DNA of 64,000 nucleotides, from assembly GCF_024171885.1 (NCBI RefSeq), contig NZ_JAMTCP010000023.1, positions 1-64,000 of the forward strand, in the 5' to 3' direction. The stretch's first letter is position 1. Each line of letters starts with the position of its first letter. The stretch comes from Streptoalloteichus tenebrarius. GTDB lineage: Bacteria > Actinomycetota > Actinomycetes > Mycobacteriales > Pseudonocardiaceae. The notes beneath the pieces were generated by a model that was not told where the DNA came from, searched no databases, and saw only the letters and a program-made list of their open reading frames with translations. The translations under genes and the position numbers were made by a program. Of this stretch, positions 1 to 10,466 are shown piece after piece.

Positions 1-797
1 TGGCCGGTCAGCAGGGTCTCCGCGGCCTCGCCGAGCACGGCCCGCAACGCGAACCCGGGGACCACCCACGGCGTGGGGCGGCGCAGCGCGTCCCCGAGCG
101 CGTGGATGAACTCGGTGTTGGTGACCGGAGCTGGCGCGGTGAGATTGACCGGCCCGGACAGGGACGGGTGCTCCAGCACGAACCGGATGGCGTTGACCTC
201 GTCGTCCAGCGAGATCCACGACAGGTACTGCCGGCCGTCGCCCCACCGGCCGCCCAGGAACGCGGAGAAGAGGGGACGCAGCCGGCCCAGCGCCCCGCCG
301 GACGGGGACAGCACGACGCCGCTGCGCAGCCGCGCGACCCTGACCCCCGCATCGACGGCGGGGGACGTCGCGTCCTCCCAGCGTTGGCACAGCTCGGCGA
401 GGAACCCGCCGCCGGAGGGGGCCGCCTCGGTGACGACCTCGTCGCGGGTGTCGCCGTAGTAGCCCACGGCCGAGGCGTTGACCAGCACCGGGACCCCGTG
501 GTCGACCACCGCGCCGGCCAGGACCTCGGTGGGCACGATCCTGGTGTCCAACAGGAGCTGCTTGCGCGCGGCCGACCACCGTCCGTCCCCGACGCTGACG
601 CCGCAGAGGTTGACCACCGCGTCCGCGCCGTCGAGCGCCCCGGGCTGGAGCTCACCGGCCGGGGGATCCCAGCTCCGCTCGTCCGGGGCCGAGGGCCGCC
701 GCCGCACCAGCCGCACCACCTCGTGCCCGGCCGCGCGCAACGCGGGGACCAGGGAGGTGCCGATCAGGCCGGAAGAGCCGGCGACCACGACGCGCAT
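1..797 (-). CDS. TIGR01777 family NAD(P)-dependent epimerase (3' end outside window)
   Basis: This reads on the minus strand from the ATG at 797 and runs off the window at base 1, so about 265 residues are visible and the stop is missing. The N-terminus carries the Rossmann signature GSSGLIG (residues 7-13). Downstream are ASAVGYYGD and a substrate-domain segment rich in [13 protein letters not shown], typical of the extended SDR subgroup annotated TIGR01777/SDR39U1. Its substrate is unknown. It lies downstream of dlaT on the same strand, as in many actinobacteria (Rv2216 next to dlaT in M. tuberculosis), where lipoate genes commonly follow. An upstream in-frame ATG near 840 would add about 14 residues, but the 797 start begins exactly at the Rossmann strand. 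Confidence 0.9.
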   Translation of the reverse strand, partial: MRVVVAGSSGLIGTSLVPALRAAGHEVVRLVRRRPSAPDERSWDPPAGELQPGALDGADAVVNLCGVSVGDGRWSAARKQLLLDTRIVPTEVLAGAVVDHGVPVLVNASAVGYYGDTRDEVVTEAAPSGGGFLAELCQRWEDATSPAVDAGVRVARLRSGVVLSPSGGALGRLRPLFSAFLGGRWGDGRQYLSWISLDDEVNAIRFVLEHPSLSGPVNLTAPAPVTNTEFIHALGDALRRPTPWVVPGFALRAVLGEAAETLLTG

Positions 798-905
798 GCT
801 GCCGATCGTGGCCGAGGGCGGCACGGAGCGCGACCCCATCGGGGTGTGATCACCATCCCGAGCGGCCGGGTCCGCTACCCGTCGTCGCTGTTCGCCGCCG
901 ACGGA

Positions 906-1015
906 CAGCCCCCACCCGCCCTGGGGGGCGAGCCCCAGTCCAGCCTAGCGCTGACGCCGGCCGCCGCCATGCCCGTCTGCATGACCTGTGGATGAACTGA
1001 CGGGTTGTGGATAAC
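906..1015 (-). repeat. Dispersed DnaA-box/TAGGCT element, copy A
   Basis: Read on the minus strand, the first box TTATCCACA is at 1014-1006 and the second box TCATCCACA at 995-987, 19 nt apart. A 37-nt spacer of unrelated sequence follows, then TAGGCT (947-942) and the G/C-rich core GGGGCTCGCCCC plus CAGGGCGGGTGGGGGCTG ending at 906. It lies between two minus-strand genes, downstream of dlaT. The five other copies in this window share the same geometry. Confidence 0.85.
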
Positions 1016-1348
1016 TCGGTCCCCTGACCAGGTACGTCTCCGGCTCCCGCAGGCGGAGCGGCAAGAACGGTGGGACTGTGAGGGATTGCCCTGGCGTCAG
1101 TTCCGGCCGTGAGCGGATCGCTGAGGAAGAGCACGCGAGCGGAATCCCGGCTGGCGGCGCGGAGAACACCACCTCGGCGTCCGAACCGGTGGGCATGAGG
1201 TCCGGCGACACCCCCAGCCCCAGCGCGCGTCCACCCCTCTCGCACATCGACCACGCCCGACCGGGTCGACGTCCCCGGTCCCCGCACGGCCGGCGGCGGG
1301 CCAGACGAAGCCCTGGCAGCGACACCGAGCCCCCGCCCATGAACGCCG

Positions 1349-1380
1349 AAGGCCCCCGCCGCGGGCGCGGCGGGGGCCTT
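1349..1380 (-). terminator. Rho-independent-type terminator of lpd-dlaT
   Basis: A perfect 14-bp stem (AAGGCCCCCGCCGC pairing with GCGGCGGGGGCCTT) with a 4-nt loop sits just past the stop codon of dlaT on the minus strand. It ends in A/T pairs at the stem base but has no long T tract, as is usual in actinobacteria. Confidence 0.8.
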
Positions 1381-1398
1381 CACAGCCAGGAACGGGCG

Positions 1399-3189
1399 TC
1401 AGAGGCCGAGGTCGGCCTCGAACGCGCCCTCCTCCAGCCGGTTCTTGATGGTGGTCAGGAACCGGCCGGCGTCGGCGCCGTCCACCAGGCGGTGGTCGTA
1501 GGTCAGCGCCAGGTACATCATCGAGCGGATCGCGATGGTGTCGTCGCCGTTCTCGTCGGTCACCACCACCGGGCGCTTCGTCACCACGCCGACGCCCAGG
1601 ATGCCGACCTGCGGCTGGACGATGATCGGGGTGTCGAACAGCGCGCCGTTGCTGCCGAGGTTGGTCAGCGAGAAGGTGCCGCCGGCCAGCTCGTCCGGGG
1701 TCACCTTGTTCGCCCTCGCGCGGGAGGCGAGGTCGGCGATCTTGTGCGCCAGGCCGGCCAGGTTCAGGTCGCCGGCGTTGTGGATCACCGCGTTGAGCAG
1801 GCCGCGCTCGGTGTCGATCGCGATGCCCAGGTGCTCGGCGCCGTGGTAGGTGACCTCCTTGGCCTCCTCGTTGATCGAGGCGTTCAGCTTCGGGTGCTGC
1901 TTGAGCGCCTCGACGGCCGCCTTGGCGAAGAACGGCAGGAAGGTCAGCTTGACGCCCTCGCGGGCCTCGAACGCGGCCTTCGCCCGCGCCCGCAGCCGCG
2001 CGATCTTGGTGACGTCGACCTCGAACACCTGGGTGAGCTGCGCCGACTCGGCCAGCGACTCCCTGGTCCGCTGCGCGACGATCTGCCGCAGCCTCGGCAG
2101 CTTCTCGGTCCGGCCGCGCAGGGCCTGCGCCTCGGCCGACGGCTGGGCGGCCGGAGCGGCGGCGCGCGGCGCGGCGGCGGCCGGAGCGGCCTTGGCCTTC
2201 GCGGCCTCGACCGCGGCCAGCACGTCCTGCTTGCGGATGCGGCCACCCACGCCGGTGCCCTTGATGGTGTTCAGGTCCACCCCGTGCTCGGCGGCCAGCT
2301 TGCGCACCAGCGGCGTCACGTACGGGGCGCCGGCCTCGCCGTTGCCCTGCGGCTCGGCCGGGGCGGCCGGCGCCTGCCACGCCGCGGGCGCGGCGGGAGC
2401 GGGCGCAGCCGGCTGGGCTGGGGCGGCCTGGGCTGGGGCTGCCTGGCTGGGGGCCGGCGGCTGCGGAGCGGGCTGCGCCGGGGCGGCGGGCGCCGGAGCC
2501 TGGGCCTGGGCCGGAGCGGGGGCCGGAGCCGACGGGGCGGGCTGCGCGGCGGGGGCCGGGGCGGCCGCGGCGGCACCCGGCTGGCCCACGACGGCCAGCT
2601 CCGCGCCGACCTCGACGGTCTGGTCCTCGCCGACCTTGATCTCCAGCAGCGTGCCGGCGACCGGCGACGGGATCTCGGTGTCGACCTTGTCGGTGGAGAC
2701 CTCCAGCAGCGGCTCGTCCACCTCCACGGTCTCGCCGACCTGCTTCAGCCACCGGGTGACAGTGCCCTCGGTGACGCTCTCACCGAGCGCCGGCATCGTC
2801 ACCGGGGTGCCCTGGGCGGCGCCGGAGGGCGCGGGCGCCGGGGCGGCCGGCTGCTCGGCGGGCGCGGGCTGGGCGGGCTCCGCCGGGGCGGCGGGCTGCT
2901 CGGCCTGGGGCGCGGCGGCGGGGGCCGGCGCGGGCTCGGCCGCGGCCTCGCCCTCCTCGCCGATCACCGCGAGCTCGGCGCCGACCTCGACGGTCTCGTC
3001 CTCGTTGACGACGATGCGCTGCAACACACCGGCGGCAGGGGACGGGATCTCGGTGTCCACCTTGTCGGTCGACACCTCGAGCAACGGCTCGTCCACCTCG
3101 ACCCGGTCGCCGACCTGCTTCAGCCACCGGGTGACGGTGCCCTCGGTGACGCTCTCACCGAGCGCCGGCATCTGGACGGAGAAGGCCAT
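1399..3189 (-). CDS. dlaT: Dihydrolipoamide acyltransferase, E2 of 2-oxoacid dehydrogenase
   Basis: The E2 core subunit carries acyl groups on lipoyl-lysine and transfers them to CoA in pyruvate/2-oxoglutarate dehydrogenase. The 596 residues show two lipoyl domains, each with the lipoylation motif TDKVD (Lys43 in the first; the second around residues 130-205), separated by long Ala/Pro linkers. A peripheral E3-binding domain follows (about residues 285-325, with [12 protein letters not shown] and GTGVGGRI), then the CoA acyltransferase domain ending with the catalytic [12 protein letters not shown]. In mycobacteria the orthologue, often annotated sucB, is DlaT, the PDH E2. It lies 55 bp downstream of lpd (E3) on the same strand, so the two are probably co-transcribed. 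The Ala/Pro linkers make spurious long open frames on the other strand. Confidence 0.97.
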   Translation of the reverse strand: MAFSVQMPALGESVTEGTVTRWLKQVGDRVEVDEPLLEVSTDKVDTEIPSPAAGVLQRIVVNEDETVEVGAELAVIGEEGEAAAEPAPAPAAAPQAEQPAAPAEPAQPAPAEQPAAPAPAPSGAAQGTPVTMPALGESVTEGTVTRWLKQVGETVEVDEPLLEVSTDKVDTEIPSPVAGTLLEIKVGEDQTVEVGAELAVVGQPGAAAAAPAPAAQPAPSAPAPAPAQAQAPAPAAPAQPAPQPPAPSQAAPAQAAPAQPAAPAPAAPAAWQAPAAPAEPQGNGEAGAPYVTPLVRKLAAEHGVDLNTIKGTGVGGRIRKQDVLAAVEAAKAKAAPAAAAPRAAAPAAQPSAEAQALRGRTEKLPRLRQIVAQRTRESLAESAQLTQVFEVDVTKIARLRARAKAAFEAREGVKLTFLPFFAKAAVEALKQHPKLNASINEEAKEVTYHGAEHLGIAIDTERGLLNAVIHNAGDLNLAGLAHKIADLASRARANKVTPDELAGGTFSLTNLGSNGALFDTPIIVQPQVGILGVGVVTKRPVVVTDENGDDTIAIRSMMYLALTYDHRLVDGADAGRFLTTIKNRLEEGAFEADLGL

Positions 3190-3244
3190 CGTTCGCTGAC
3201 TCCTCGTGCTTCGTGCTGGCTTGGCTGTCCTCGCGCGGTCCGGC

Positions 3245-4615
3245 TCAGCCGTGCGCGTGCAGCGGCTTGCCGGCCAGGGCGAGGTGGGCCTCGCCGAGGG
3301 CCTCGTTCTGGGTGGGGTGCGCGTGCACCAGCGGTGCGACGTCGTCGGCGGTGGCCTCCCAGTTGTAGATGAGCTGGGCCTCGCCGATCAGCTCGCCGAC
3401 CCGCGCGCCGACCATGTGCACGCCGACCACCGGGCCGTCAGCGGCCTTCACCAGCTTGATCGCGCCGGCGGTCTTGAGGATCTGGCTCTTGCCGTTGCCG
3501 GCCAGGTCGTAGGTGACGGTCTGGACCTCGCCGTACCGCTCCTTGGCCTGGGCCTCGGTCAGGCCGACCGAGGCGACCTCCGGCTCGCAGTAGGTGACCC
3601 GGGGGATGCCGCTCTCGTCGACCGGCCGCGGGTTCAGCCCGGCGATCTCCTCGGCGATGAAGATGCCCTGCTGGAAGCCGCGGTGCGCGAGCTGGAGGCC
3701 GGGGACCAGGTCGCCGACCGCGTAGACGTTCGGCAGGTTGGTGCGCAGCCGCTCGTCGGTGAGGACGAAGCCGCGCTCCATGCGGACGCCGGCCTCCTCG
3801 TAGCCGTGGCCCGCGCTGTTCGGGCCGCGGCCGACGGCGACCAGCAGCAGGTCGGCCTCGAGCTGCTCGCCGGACTCCAGGCTGACCGTCACGCCCGTCT
3901 CGGACTGGGTGGCGCCGGTGAACCGGACGCCGGTCTTGAACTTGATGCCGCGCTTGCGGAAGGCGCGCTCCAACTGCTTGGAGCTGAACTCGTCCTCCGC
4001 GGGGACCAGTCGGGGCAGGGCCTCGACGATGGTCACGTCGGCGCCGAAGGAGCGCCACACGCTGGCGAACTCCACGCCGATCACGCCGCCGCCCAGCACC
4101 ACGACCCGCTCGGGGACGAAGTCCAGGTTCAGGGCCTGGTCGCTGGTGACGATCCTGCCGCCGATCTCCAGGCCCGGCAGGCTGCGCGAGTAGGAGCCGG
4201 TGGCGAGCACGACGTTGCGGCCGGTGTAGCGCTGGCCGTTGACCTCGACGGCGTTCGGGCCGACGAACCGGCCGGTGCCCTCGACGTAGGTGATGCCGCG
4301 CGACTTCACCAGGCCCTGGAGGCCCTTGTAGAGCCGGCCGACCACGCCGTCCTTGTAGGAGTTCACGCCGGCGATGTCGATGCCCTCCAGCGAGGACTTG
4401 ACACCGAACTGGTCGCCCTCGCGGGCCGAGTCGGCGACCTCCGCCGCGTGCAGCAGGGCCTTGGTCGGGATGCACCCGCGGTGCAGGCAGGTGCCCCCGA
4501 GCTTGTCCTTCTCCACCAGGACGACGGACAGGCCGAGCTGTGCCGCGCGAAGGGCGCAGGCGTAGCCGCCCGAGCCGCCGCCGAGGATCACGAGGTCGGC
4601 GGAGGTGTCGGTCAC
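3245..4615 (-). CDS. lpd: Dihydrolipoamide dehydrogenase (E3)
   Basis: This flavoprotein reoxidises dihydrolipoamide with NAD+ in 2-oxoacid dehydrogenase complexes. The 456-residue protein has the FAD-binding GGGSGG motif (residues 12-17), the redox disulfide in [13 protein letters not shown] (Cys43 and Cys48), the NAD-binding [10 protein letters not shown] stretch, and the C-terminal His-Glu pair in [11 protein letters not shown]. Length is typical of the family. It is first in the minus-strand pair with dlaT, which follows after 55 bp. The region upstream (4616-4933) is a divergent promoter region shared with the small plus-strand gene at 4934. Confidence 0.97.
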   Translation of the reverse strand: MTDTSADLVILGGGSGGYACALRAAQLGLSVVLVEKDKLGGTCLHRGCIPTKALLHAAEVADSAREGDQFGVKSSLEGIDIAGVNSYKDGVVGRLYKGLQGLVKSRGITYVEGTGRFVGPNAVEVNGQRYTGRNVVLATGSYSRSLPGLEIGGRIVTSDQALNLDFVPERVVVLGGGVIGVEFASVWRSFGADVTIVEALPRLVPAEDEFSSKQLERAFRKRGIKFKTGVRFTGATQSETGVTVSLESGEQLEADLLLVAVGRGPNSAGHGYEEAGVRMERGFVLTDERLRTNLPNVYAVGDLVPGLQLAHRGFQQGIFIAEEIAGLNPRPVDESGIPRVTYCEPEVASVGLTEAQAKERYGEVQTVTYDLAGNGKSQILKTAGAIKLVKAADGPVVGVHMVGARVGELIGEAQLIYNWEATADDVAPLVHAHPTQNEALGEAHLALAGKPLHAHG

Positions 4616-4933
4616 GGGATCTCCTCGACAGGCAACATTGGCTATTCAGGTCTGGCGTGCCTCACGCGCGGGTGGGCGCGCGGCATCCGCCATCTTGTCA
4701 CCTGTTCGGCAGCGTCGGCGACGCGGGTTGGCGCATGTCGGACCGATCCTCGGCGCGCTCGGGACCCGCCTGGCGCGCGGTGGTCACGGCGCGTGGGGAG
4801 CCCCTCCCGCTCGGTGTCCGGCCGGCGACTGGCAAGATCGTCGGCCGCGCTGTCGCCTTTGCCGGAAACCGACCCCTGATCGACGGGGTGAACTGGCACG
4901 ATCGTGGGACGAGCGACAGGGGGAGGGGGCGAG
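4616..4933. other. Divergent intergenic region between lpd and small gene
   Basis: These 318 bp separate two divergently transcribed genes and must contain both promoters. I see no clear operator, repeat or RNA element. The only confident signal is the ribosome binding site GGGAGGGGG just before the ATG at 4934. Confidence 0.5.
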
Positions 4934-5266
4934 ATGGGCCTGTTCGACCGGTTTCGGCGGGATCGGCGGCCGTCGTCGGGTCGGCGGGCCGACGACGGGG
5001 ACATCGCCCACCTCACGGCCTGGGCGGGGTCCCGGCGGGGTGTCGAGGCGTACCTGGAGCCGAGCACGGCCGTGACGGAGACCACCGTGGTGTTGATCGC
5101 ACACGACGGGGAGTGGACCCGTCGGCGGGTCGCCGGCCAGGAGGCGGCGGCCAGGTGGGCCCGCAAGTTGGCGATCCCGCTCTACGACGTGCAGAAAGTC
5201 GGCTACCCGCAACGCATGCGCGACTACACCGCGCGCCAGCGGGAGCGGGAGCGCCGGTCGGACTGA
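4934..5266 (+). CDS. Conserved actinobacterial small protein, unknown function
   Basis: The product has 110 residues. The ATG at 4934 is preceded by GGGAGGGGGCGAG, a strong ribosome binding site, so this start is preferred over an upstream in-frame start at 4904. The protein is soluble, with a basic N-terminus (MGLFDRFRRD), a central segment ETTVVLIAHDGEWTRRRV, and a conserved C-terminal half YDVQKVGYPQRMRDYTARQ. I recall similar proteins as conserved hypotheticals near lpd/pepA in actinobacteria, sometimes labelled oxidoreductase without evidence. No catalytic motif is visible and I do not assign a function. Confidence 0.8.
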   Translation: MGLFDRFRRDRRPSSGRRADDGDIAHLTAWAGSRRGVEAYLEPSTAVTETTVVLIAHDGEWTRRRVAGQEAAARWARKLAIPLYDVQKVGYPQRMRDYTARQRERERRSD

Positions 5267-5562
5267 GCGGCTGGCGGCCGCGGACGGCTCTCGGTCGGGC
5301 GTCAGTTGGCCTCGGTCGGGGTGGCCCTCTGGTCGTCGCCCTGATGTTCGTCTTCGGCCGCTCCCGGCGAACGTCGACCTCCGGTGATCGACGCGTTCGC
5401 GTTCAGGGGCTGGGAGAACCGTGGCCGCACGGCGAATCCAGCTTTTCCGGTGTCATTCGTCAGGCTGATGCTCCAGGCCCGGCGGCCTTCGTGGTCCCAT
5501 TGGGCTCACCCGGTTTCCATGCCGGAGCCGGCGACCGACCCGCGTGACGGCGGGACGCCCGG

Positions 5563-5895
5563 TCAGCGCTCGAAACCGTAGGACCGCTCGACCCTGGCCA
5601 CCCGCACCTCGTACGCCTCGTACCACCGCGTGCGGCCCTGGTCCTGCGCCTCGACGTGCTCCAGGTCGCGACGCCAGGCCCTGATCGCGTCCTCGTCCCG
5701 CCAGTACGACACCGTGATCCCCAGGCCGTCGTCGCGGGCGTGCTCGACACCCAGGAACCCCGGTCGCCCGGCGGCCAGTTCCAGCATGCGCCGCGCCGTC
5801 TCCTGATACCCCTCGTCCACGTCCGTGCGGCGTGAACTGAAGATCACCGCGTAGTAGGGCGGGCGGGGAAGCCGCGCCAAGCCAGACGTCTCCAT
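5563..5895 (-). CDS. Antibiotic biosynthesis monooxygenase (ABM) domain protein
   Basis: The product has 110 residues from the ATG at 5895, which has AGAAAGG about 8 nt upstream. An upstream in-frame ATG at 5937 would add 14 residues without a good ribosome binding site. The sequence fits the dimeric ferredoxin-like ABM fold: a beta strand YYAVIFSSRR, a helix ending RMLELAAGRPGFLGVEHARD, a strand LGITVSYWRDEDAIRAWRRD and a final helix with HVEAQDQGRTRWYEAYEVRV. This subgroup is common, usually of unknown substrate, and is related to small heme-degrading or quinol monooxygenases. It lies downstream of pepA on the same strand but behind a strong hairpin, so it is probably transcribed separately. 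Confidence 0.85.
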   Translation of the reverse strand: METSGLARLPRPPYYAVIFSSRRTDVDEGYQETARRMLELAAGRPGFLGVEHARDDGLGITVSYWRDEDAIRAWRRDLEHVEAQDQGRTRWYEAYEVRVARVERSYGFER

Positions 5896-5971
5896 GCCGC
5901 GGACCTTTCTCGTCAGTGTGGGGTGGTGGCCCGACAACGACCGCCACCGGGTGGTTCTTCGTCAGACGGAC

Positions 5972-6000
5972 AGGGTCCCCGCGCCAGAGGCGCGGGGACC
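5972..6000 (-). terminator. Terminator downstream of pepA
   Basis: A perfect 13-bp stem GGGTCCCCGCGCC/GGCGCGGGGACCC with a 3-nt loop lies 30 bp past the stop of the minus-strand aminopeptidase gene. Confidence 0.8.
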
Positions 6001-6029
6001 CTGCCGGGAACGCGGTCGCGGCGCGGTTG

Positions 6030-7523
6030 TCAGCCGTTCGCCGCGATGTCGGCGAGCACGGCGGCGATGGTGCGCACCGGCACGCCCGTGCCGCCCTTCG
6101 GCGTGTAGCCGTAGGGGCCGCCCGTGTTGTAGGCGGGGCCGGCGACGTCGATGTGCGCCCACTGGACGCCCTCGGCCACGAACTCGCGCAGGAACAGGCC
6201 AGCGGACAGCATGCCGCCCCACCGGTGCCCGGTGACGTTGGCGATGTCGGCCAGCTTCGAGTCCAGGTCGGCCCGCAGCTCCTCGGGCAGCGGCATGGCC
6301 CAGGCGTTCTCGCCGACGCCCGCGCCCAGCGCGGCGACCCGGTCGCGGAACTCGTCCGACCCCATCACGCCCGCGGTCCGCTTGCCCAGCGCCACCACGG
6401 CCGCGCCGGTCAGCGTCGAGGTCTCGATCAGGTAGTCCGGGCCGTCCTCGCAGGCGCGCACGATCGCGTCGGACAGGATCAGCCGGCCCTCGGCGTCGGT
6501 GTTGAGCACCTCGACGGTCTTGCCGCCGTACATGGTCAGCACGTCGCCGGGGCGGTACGCGCTGCCCGAGGGCATGTTCTCGGCCATCGGCACGGTCGCC
6601 ACGACCTCCAGCGGCAGCTTCAGCTTCGCCGCCAGCACGACCGAGGCCACCATCACGGCGGCGCCGGACATGTCCGAGGTCATCTCGTCCATGTTGGCGG
6701 CCGGCTTGATCGAGATGCCGCCGGTGTCGAACGTGATGCCCTTGCCCACCAGGGCGACCTTCTTCTTCGCCTTGGCCGGGCGGTAGGCCATGCGGACCAG
6801 GCGCGGCGGGCGCGCCGAGCCGCCGCCGACGCCGAGGATGCCGCCGAAGCCGCCCTTGCGCAGCGCCTTCTCGTCCAGCACCTCGACCTCGAGGCCGGCG
6901 GCGCGGCCCAGCTCGGCGGCGCGCTCGGCGAACGACGCCGGGTACAGGTCGTTGGGGGCGGTGTTGATGAAGTCGCGGGCGGTGGCCACGGCCTCCGCCA
7001 CCAGCGTGGCGGTCTTGATCGCGGCCTTGTGCGCCCTGGCGGTGCCCTCGGCCGGCGCCACGAGGTCGAGCCGGCCCAGCGAGGACTCGCCCTTCTCGGA
7101 CTTGTACTCGGTGAAGGAGTAGGCGCCCAGCAGGCTGCCCTCGGCCGCGGCGACGAGGTCGAGCGAGGAGAGTGTGCTGACCGCCTTGGCGGTGCCGGCC
7201 AGCGCGCGCGCCGCGGCGCCGGAGGCCCTGCGGACCTGCTCGGCGGTGGGCCGGCCGTCGGTCGGGCGGCCGAGGCCGACCGCCACGAGCAGGTCGGCGG
7301 AGACCGTGCCCCTGGTGGGAACCTTCACGACCTCGTCGGCCCTGCCGCTGGCGCCGACCAGGCGCAGCAGCTCCAGCAGGCCGCCGCCGAAGGCCGTGTC
7401 GATCGGCTCCGCGCCCGGCGCCAGCTCCAGCCCGTCCGCTCCCTGGACGGTGCCGATGACGACGGCGTCGACGGCGAGGCCGGCCGGGTCGCTGTCGGTG
7501 AGGGCGAGCTTCGGCAAGGTCAC
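6030..7523 (-). CDS. pepA: Leucyl aminopeptidase (M17 family)
   Basis: This cytosolic di-metal exopeptidase removes N-terminal residues from peptides. The start is the GTG at 7523, preceded by AGAGGAG, giving 497 residues. An upstream extension to 7643 reads as Arg-rich non-conserved sequence and is rejected. The M17 catalytic domain carries [25 protein letters not shown] and the family signature NTDAEGRL, which supplies the metal ligands and the catalytic Arg. The N-terminal non-catalytic domain spans roughly residues 1-170. Rv2213 (pepB) occupies the equivalent place in M. tuberculosis, between dlaT and gcvT. Confidence 0.96.
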   Translation of the reverse strand: MTLPKLALTDSDPAGLAVDAVVIGTVQGADGLELAPGAEPIDTAFGGGLLELLRLVGASGRADEVVKVPTRGTVSADLLVAVGLGRPTDGRPTAEQVRRASGAAARALAGTAKAVSTLSSLDLVAAAEGSLLGAYSFTEYKSEKGESSLGRLDLVAPAEGTARAHKAAIKTATLVAEAVATARDFINTAPNDLYPASFAERAAELGRAAGLEVEVLDEKALRKGGFGGILGVGGGSARPPRLVRMAYRPAKAKKKVALVGKGITFDTGGISIKPAANMDEMTSDMSGAAVMVASVVLAAKLKLPLEVVATVPMAENMPSGSAYRPGDVLTMYGGKTVEVLNTDAEGRLILSDAIVRACEDGPDYLIETSTLTGAAVVALGKRTAGVMGSDEFRDRVAALGAGVGENAWAMPLPEELRADLDSKLADIANVTGHRWGGMLSAGLFLREFVAEGVQWAHIDVAGPAYNTGGPYGYTPKGGTGVPVRTIAAVLADIAANG

Positions 7524-7923
7524 GGTTGCTCCTCTGCTTGTGCTGGACCCGCCTCGGGTCGGCAGGCGACCACGAGCGTCGCACGGGAGGTGTCGCGCAC
7601 GCCTGACCTCCTCACGAACGCGGGTCGACATCCGGGACGGCACCGTCCGTCGCGAGGGTGCGCTACGGACGGTGAGGAATGTGCCGCATGCTAGTGCTCG
7701 TGCGGGCGATATCAGCCGTCAGGGCGTTTCCGAAGGGCTCTCGTGTCTGTCACCGTGTCCTCGGCCGGGGCACGGTGATCGAGGCTCGGCGGGGACCCCG
7801 CGCACGCGCGCTCCCGACGCCGGCGGCGTCCCCGGCCCGGGGAGACGGCGCGCTCCCCGCGCGGGCGGGCACCCGACCGCCCCGCCGCCCGTCCCAGACC
7901 GTTCGCACGCCGGGAGACCGCGG
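7524..7923. other. Divergent intergenic region, pepA / APC permease
   Basis: These 400 bp contain the two divergent promoters. An 82-codon open frame (7679-7927) is Arg/Pro-rich and looks like GC-frame noise. No confident operator or RNA element is seen. Confidence 0.4.
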
Positions 7924-9345
7924 GTGAGAGACCAGAAGTCCGTCGACGTCCAGCGCGACGCTGGCGCCGTCCCCGGGGGAGCAGGCCCGTCCCCCGCACA
8001 CCACCACGACGACGGCACCACAGCCGGGGCGGACGTTCCGCCGGGCGCTGCCGCGCCGGCCGGTGCGGTGGCGGGCAACGGAACCACCGCCGCGACCCGC
8101 TGGCCGGGTCTGGGCGGCGCGTCCAGGACCGTGCCGGTCGCCGTGCTGCTGGGCACCGCCGGCATGCTCGGCGCCGGTGTCTTCCTCGGCCCCGCGCCGG
8201 CCGCCGCGCTCGCCGGCCGCTGGTACCTGCCCGCGCTGCTGCTCACCGCGCTGGCCACCACGTGCTTCGTGATCGGCAGCGCCGGCGCGGCGGCCTGGCA
8301 CGCGGAGCCCGGCGGCAGCTACGCCTACATCAGGGACCAGCTCGGCCCGGTCCCCGGCCGGATGGCCGCCGCCCTGGTCCTCGCCGGCCGCGCCGCCGCC
8401 GCGGCCGCCATCGCCGGCGCGCTCGCCCACTACCTGCTGCCGTCCCACCCCATGGTCGTCGCCGTCGTCCTGATCGCGCTGGCCACCGCGTTCAACGCGG
8501 CGGGCCTGCGGCTGGGCCGCTGGGGATGGCTGCCGGTGGTGTTCGTGGTGCTGGTCCTCGGCCTCGTCGTGGCGACCGCCTTCGCGATCGAACCGCCGGC
8601 GGCGGTCCCGGTCGCCCCGCCCGGCCAGGCGGGCGCGGACGACGTGCGGGGGATGTCCGCCGCCGCGGCCGTCGCCTTCTTCCACTTCGCCGGGTTCGAG
8701 CGGCTGGCCTCGCCCGTGACGCTGTCCGACCGGTTCCCGCAGCGGGTGCTGCGGATCGCGTTGCCGCTCGTGGTGCTGCTCGCGCTGGCCGCGCAGCTCG
8801 TGGTGGGCCTGGCGCTGCTGCGCCAGCTCGGCCCCGCCCGGCTGGCGATCTCCCCGGCGCCGCTGCTCGACCTGCTCGTCGCGGCCGACGCCACCGCGTT
8901 GGCCCCGCTGGTCGTGCTGGCCGCGGTCGCGGCCATGGCGCCGATGCTGGTCGTCGCCCTCGCCGGGGTCAGGGCCGGCGCGTCCGCGGTCATCCGCGGC
9001 CGGGACGTCCCGCTGCGGATCAGCCTCGTCACCGGCCCGCGCGGGCCGTGGCGCCTCGACGTGGTGGGCGGCGGCGTCGCCGCGGTGTTCGTCGTCGCGC
9101 TGGGGCCGGTCCACTCGCTCCAGCTCGCGGCGTGCTGCCTGCTCTTCTACTACGCCTTCGCCAGCGCGGGGGCCCGACTGGTGCTGCTGGACGGGCCGTC
9201 GTGGCCGATGCGGTCGGCCTGCCTCGGCATGGGGCTGGCGGTGATCCTCGCCATGAGTTCCCCCGTGCCCTACCTCGTGGCCACGGTGGCGATCGCGGGC
9301 TCCGGCGTCGCCCTCGGGACCCTCATGAACCGTTGGTGGCGGTAG
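7924..9345 (+). CDS. APC superfamily amino acid/polyamine permease-like protein
   Basis: The product has 473 residues from a GTG at 7924. The first 60 or so residues are a hydrophilic Ala/Gly/His/Asp-rich extension ([10 protein letters not shown]), followed by about 11-12 hydrophobic segments beginning [20 protein letters not shown], the glycine-rich first helix typical of APC transporters. The motif [20 protein letters not shown] is the conserved loop after helix 2. The segment [16 protein letters not shown] resembles the helix 6 region of the family. Substrate cannot be told from sequence. The start is uncertain because the frame stays open further upstream. The gene ends 11 bp before gcvT, so read-through or coupling is likely. 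Confidence 0.88.
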   Translation: MRDQKSVDVQRDAGAVPGGAGPSPAHHHDDGTTAGADVPPGAAAPAGAVAGNGTTAATRWPGLGGASRTVPVAVLLGTAGMLGAGVFLGPAPAAALAGRWYLPALLLTALATTCFVIGSAGAAAWHAEPGGSYAYIRDQLGPVPGRMAAALVLAGRAAAAAAIAGALAHYLLPSHPMVVAVVLIALATAFNAAGLRLGRWGWLPVVFVVLVLGLVVATAFAIEPPAAVPVAPPGQAGADDVRGMSAAAAVAFFHFAGFERLASPVTLSDRFPQRVLRIALPLVVLLALAAQLVVGLALLRQLGPARLAISPAPLLDLLVAADATALAPLVVLAAVAAMAPMLVVALAGVRAGASAVIRGRDVPLRISLVTGPRGPWRLDVVGGGVAAVFVVALGPVHSLQLAACCLLFYYAFASAGARLVLLDGPSWPMRSACLGMGLAVILAMSSPVPYLVATVAIAGSGVALGTLMNRWWR

Positions 9346-9356
9346 CGTCGGGGACC

Positions 9357-10466
9357 GTGAGCGAGACAGCGCTGCGGCACAGTCCCCTGCACGCCGCCCA
9401 CGCGGCCCTGGGCGCCACGTTCGCGCCGTTCGGCGGCTGGGAGATGCCGATCCAGTACGCCGACGGCGGCGTGGTCGCCGAGCACACCGCGGTGCGGGAG
9501 GCGGTCGGCGTCTTCGACGTCTCGCACCTGGGCAAGGCGCTCGTGTCGGGGCGGGGCGCCGCCGAGTTCGTCAACGCCTGCCTCACCAACGACCTGCGGC
9601 GGATCACGCCGGGCCAGGCCCAGTACACCCTGTGCTGCACCGAGTCGGGCGGGGTCGTGGACGACCTGATCGCCTACCTCGTCGGCGAGGACGAGGTCTT
9701 CCTGGTGCCCAACGCCGCCAACACCGCCGAGGTGTGCCGCCGGCTGGCCGCCGCCGCGCCGCCGGGGGTCGCCGTCACCGACCTGCACACCGACCACGGC
9801 GTGCTCGCCGTGCAGGGGCCGCGCTCGGCCGAGGTGCTCACCGCGCTCGGCCTGCCCGCCGACCTGGACTACATGGCGTTCACCGACGCCGAGTGGTCGG
9901 GCCGGCCGGTCCGCGTCTGCCGCACCGGGTACACCGGCGAGCACGGCTACGAGCTGCTGCCCCGCTGGGACGACACGCCGGCGCTGTGGACGGCCCTGCT
10001 CGCGGCGGCCGAGGACCGCGGCGGCCGCGCCTGCGGGCTCGGCGCGCGGGACACGCTGCGCACCGAGATGGGCTATCCCCTGCACGGCCAGGACCTCTCG
10101 CCGGAGATCAGCCCGGTCCAGGCGGGGGCCGGCTGGGCGGTGGGCTGGAAGAAGCCCGCGTTCTGGGGCCGCGACGCCCTGGTCGCCGAGCGGGCGGAGG
10201 GCCCGGCGCGCCGCCTGCGGGGTCTGCGCGCGCTGGAGCGGGGCGTCCCGCGACCGGGCATGCCGGTCCTCGACGCCGGCGGGAGGCGGATCGGCGTCAC
10301 CACGTCGGGCACGTTCTCCCCGACGCTGAGGACGGGTGTGGCGCTCGCGCTGGTCGACACCTCGGCCGGTGTCGAGCCGGGGGCCGAGGCGCTGCTCGAC
10401 GTCCGGGGCCGGAGGCTGCGGTGCGAGGTCGTCAAGCCGCCGTTCGTCCAGGCCCACGTGCGATGA
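9357..10466 (+). CDS. gcvT: Aminomethyltransferase, glycine cleavage T protein
   Basis: This is the tetrahydrofolate-dependent T protein of the glycine cleavage system, which releases ammonia from the aminomethyl-lipoyl H protein and forms methylene-THF. The 369 residues start at GTG 9357. N-terminal features [13 protein letters not shown] and [13 protein letters not shown] and the folate-site region [26 protein letters not shown] are characteristic. The C-terminal barrel domain has [20 protein letters not shown]. The partners gcvP and gcvH are not in this window. The stop overlaps the next start (ATGA), giving a coupled run gcvT-DUF402-DUF402-YjbR. No glycine riboswitch is visible upstream because only 11 bp separate it from the permease gene. 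Confidence 0.95.
   Translation: MSETALRHSPLHAAHAALGATFAPFGGWEMPIQYADGGVVAEHTAVREAVGVFDVSHLGKALVSGRGAAEFVNACLTNDLRRITPGQAQYTLCCTESGGVVDDLIAYLVGEDEVFLVPNAANTAEVCRRLAAAAPPGVAVTDLHTDHGVLAVQGPRSAEVLTALGLPADLDYMAFTDAEWSGRPVRVCRTGYTGEHGYELLPRWDDTPALWTALLAAAEDRGGRACGLGARDTLRTEMGYPLHGQDLSPEISPVQAGAGWAVGWKKPAFWGRDALVAERAEGPARRLRGLRALERGVPRPGMPVLDAGGRRIGVTTSGTFSPTLRTGVALALVDTSAGVEPGAEALLDVRGRRLRCEVVKPPFVQAHVR

Noticed and set aside
1078-3372. A 764-codon open frame opposite dlaT
   Set aside because: It is made by the Ala/Pro-rich linkers and GC-biased third positions of dlaT read backwards; no start signal or domain is present.
7679-7927. An 82-codon open frame upstream of the permease
   Set aside because: Arg/Pro-rich sequence with no homology-like pattern and overlapping the permease start; treated as noise.
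9346-9356. A glycine riboswitch for gcvT
   Set aside because: Only 11 bp separate the permease stop and the gcvT start, so no leader RNA of that size fits.
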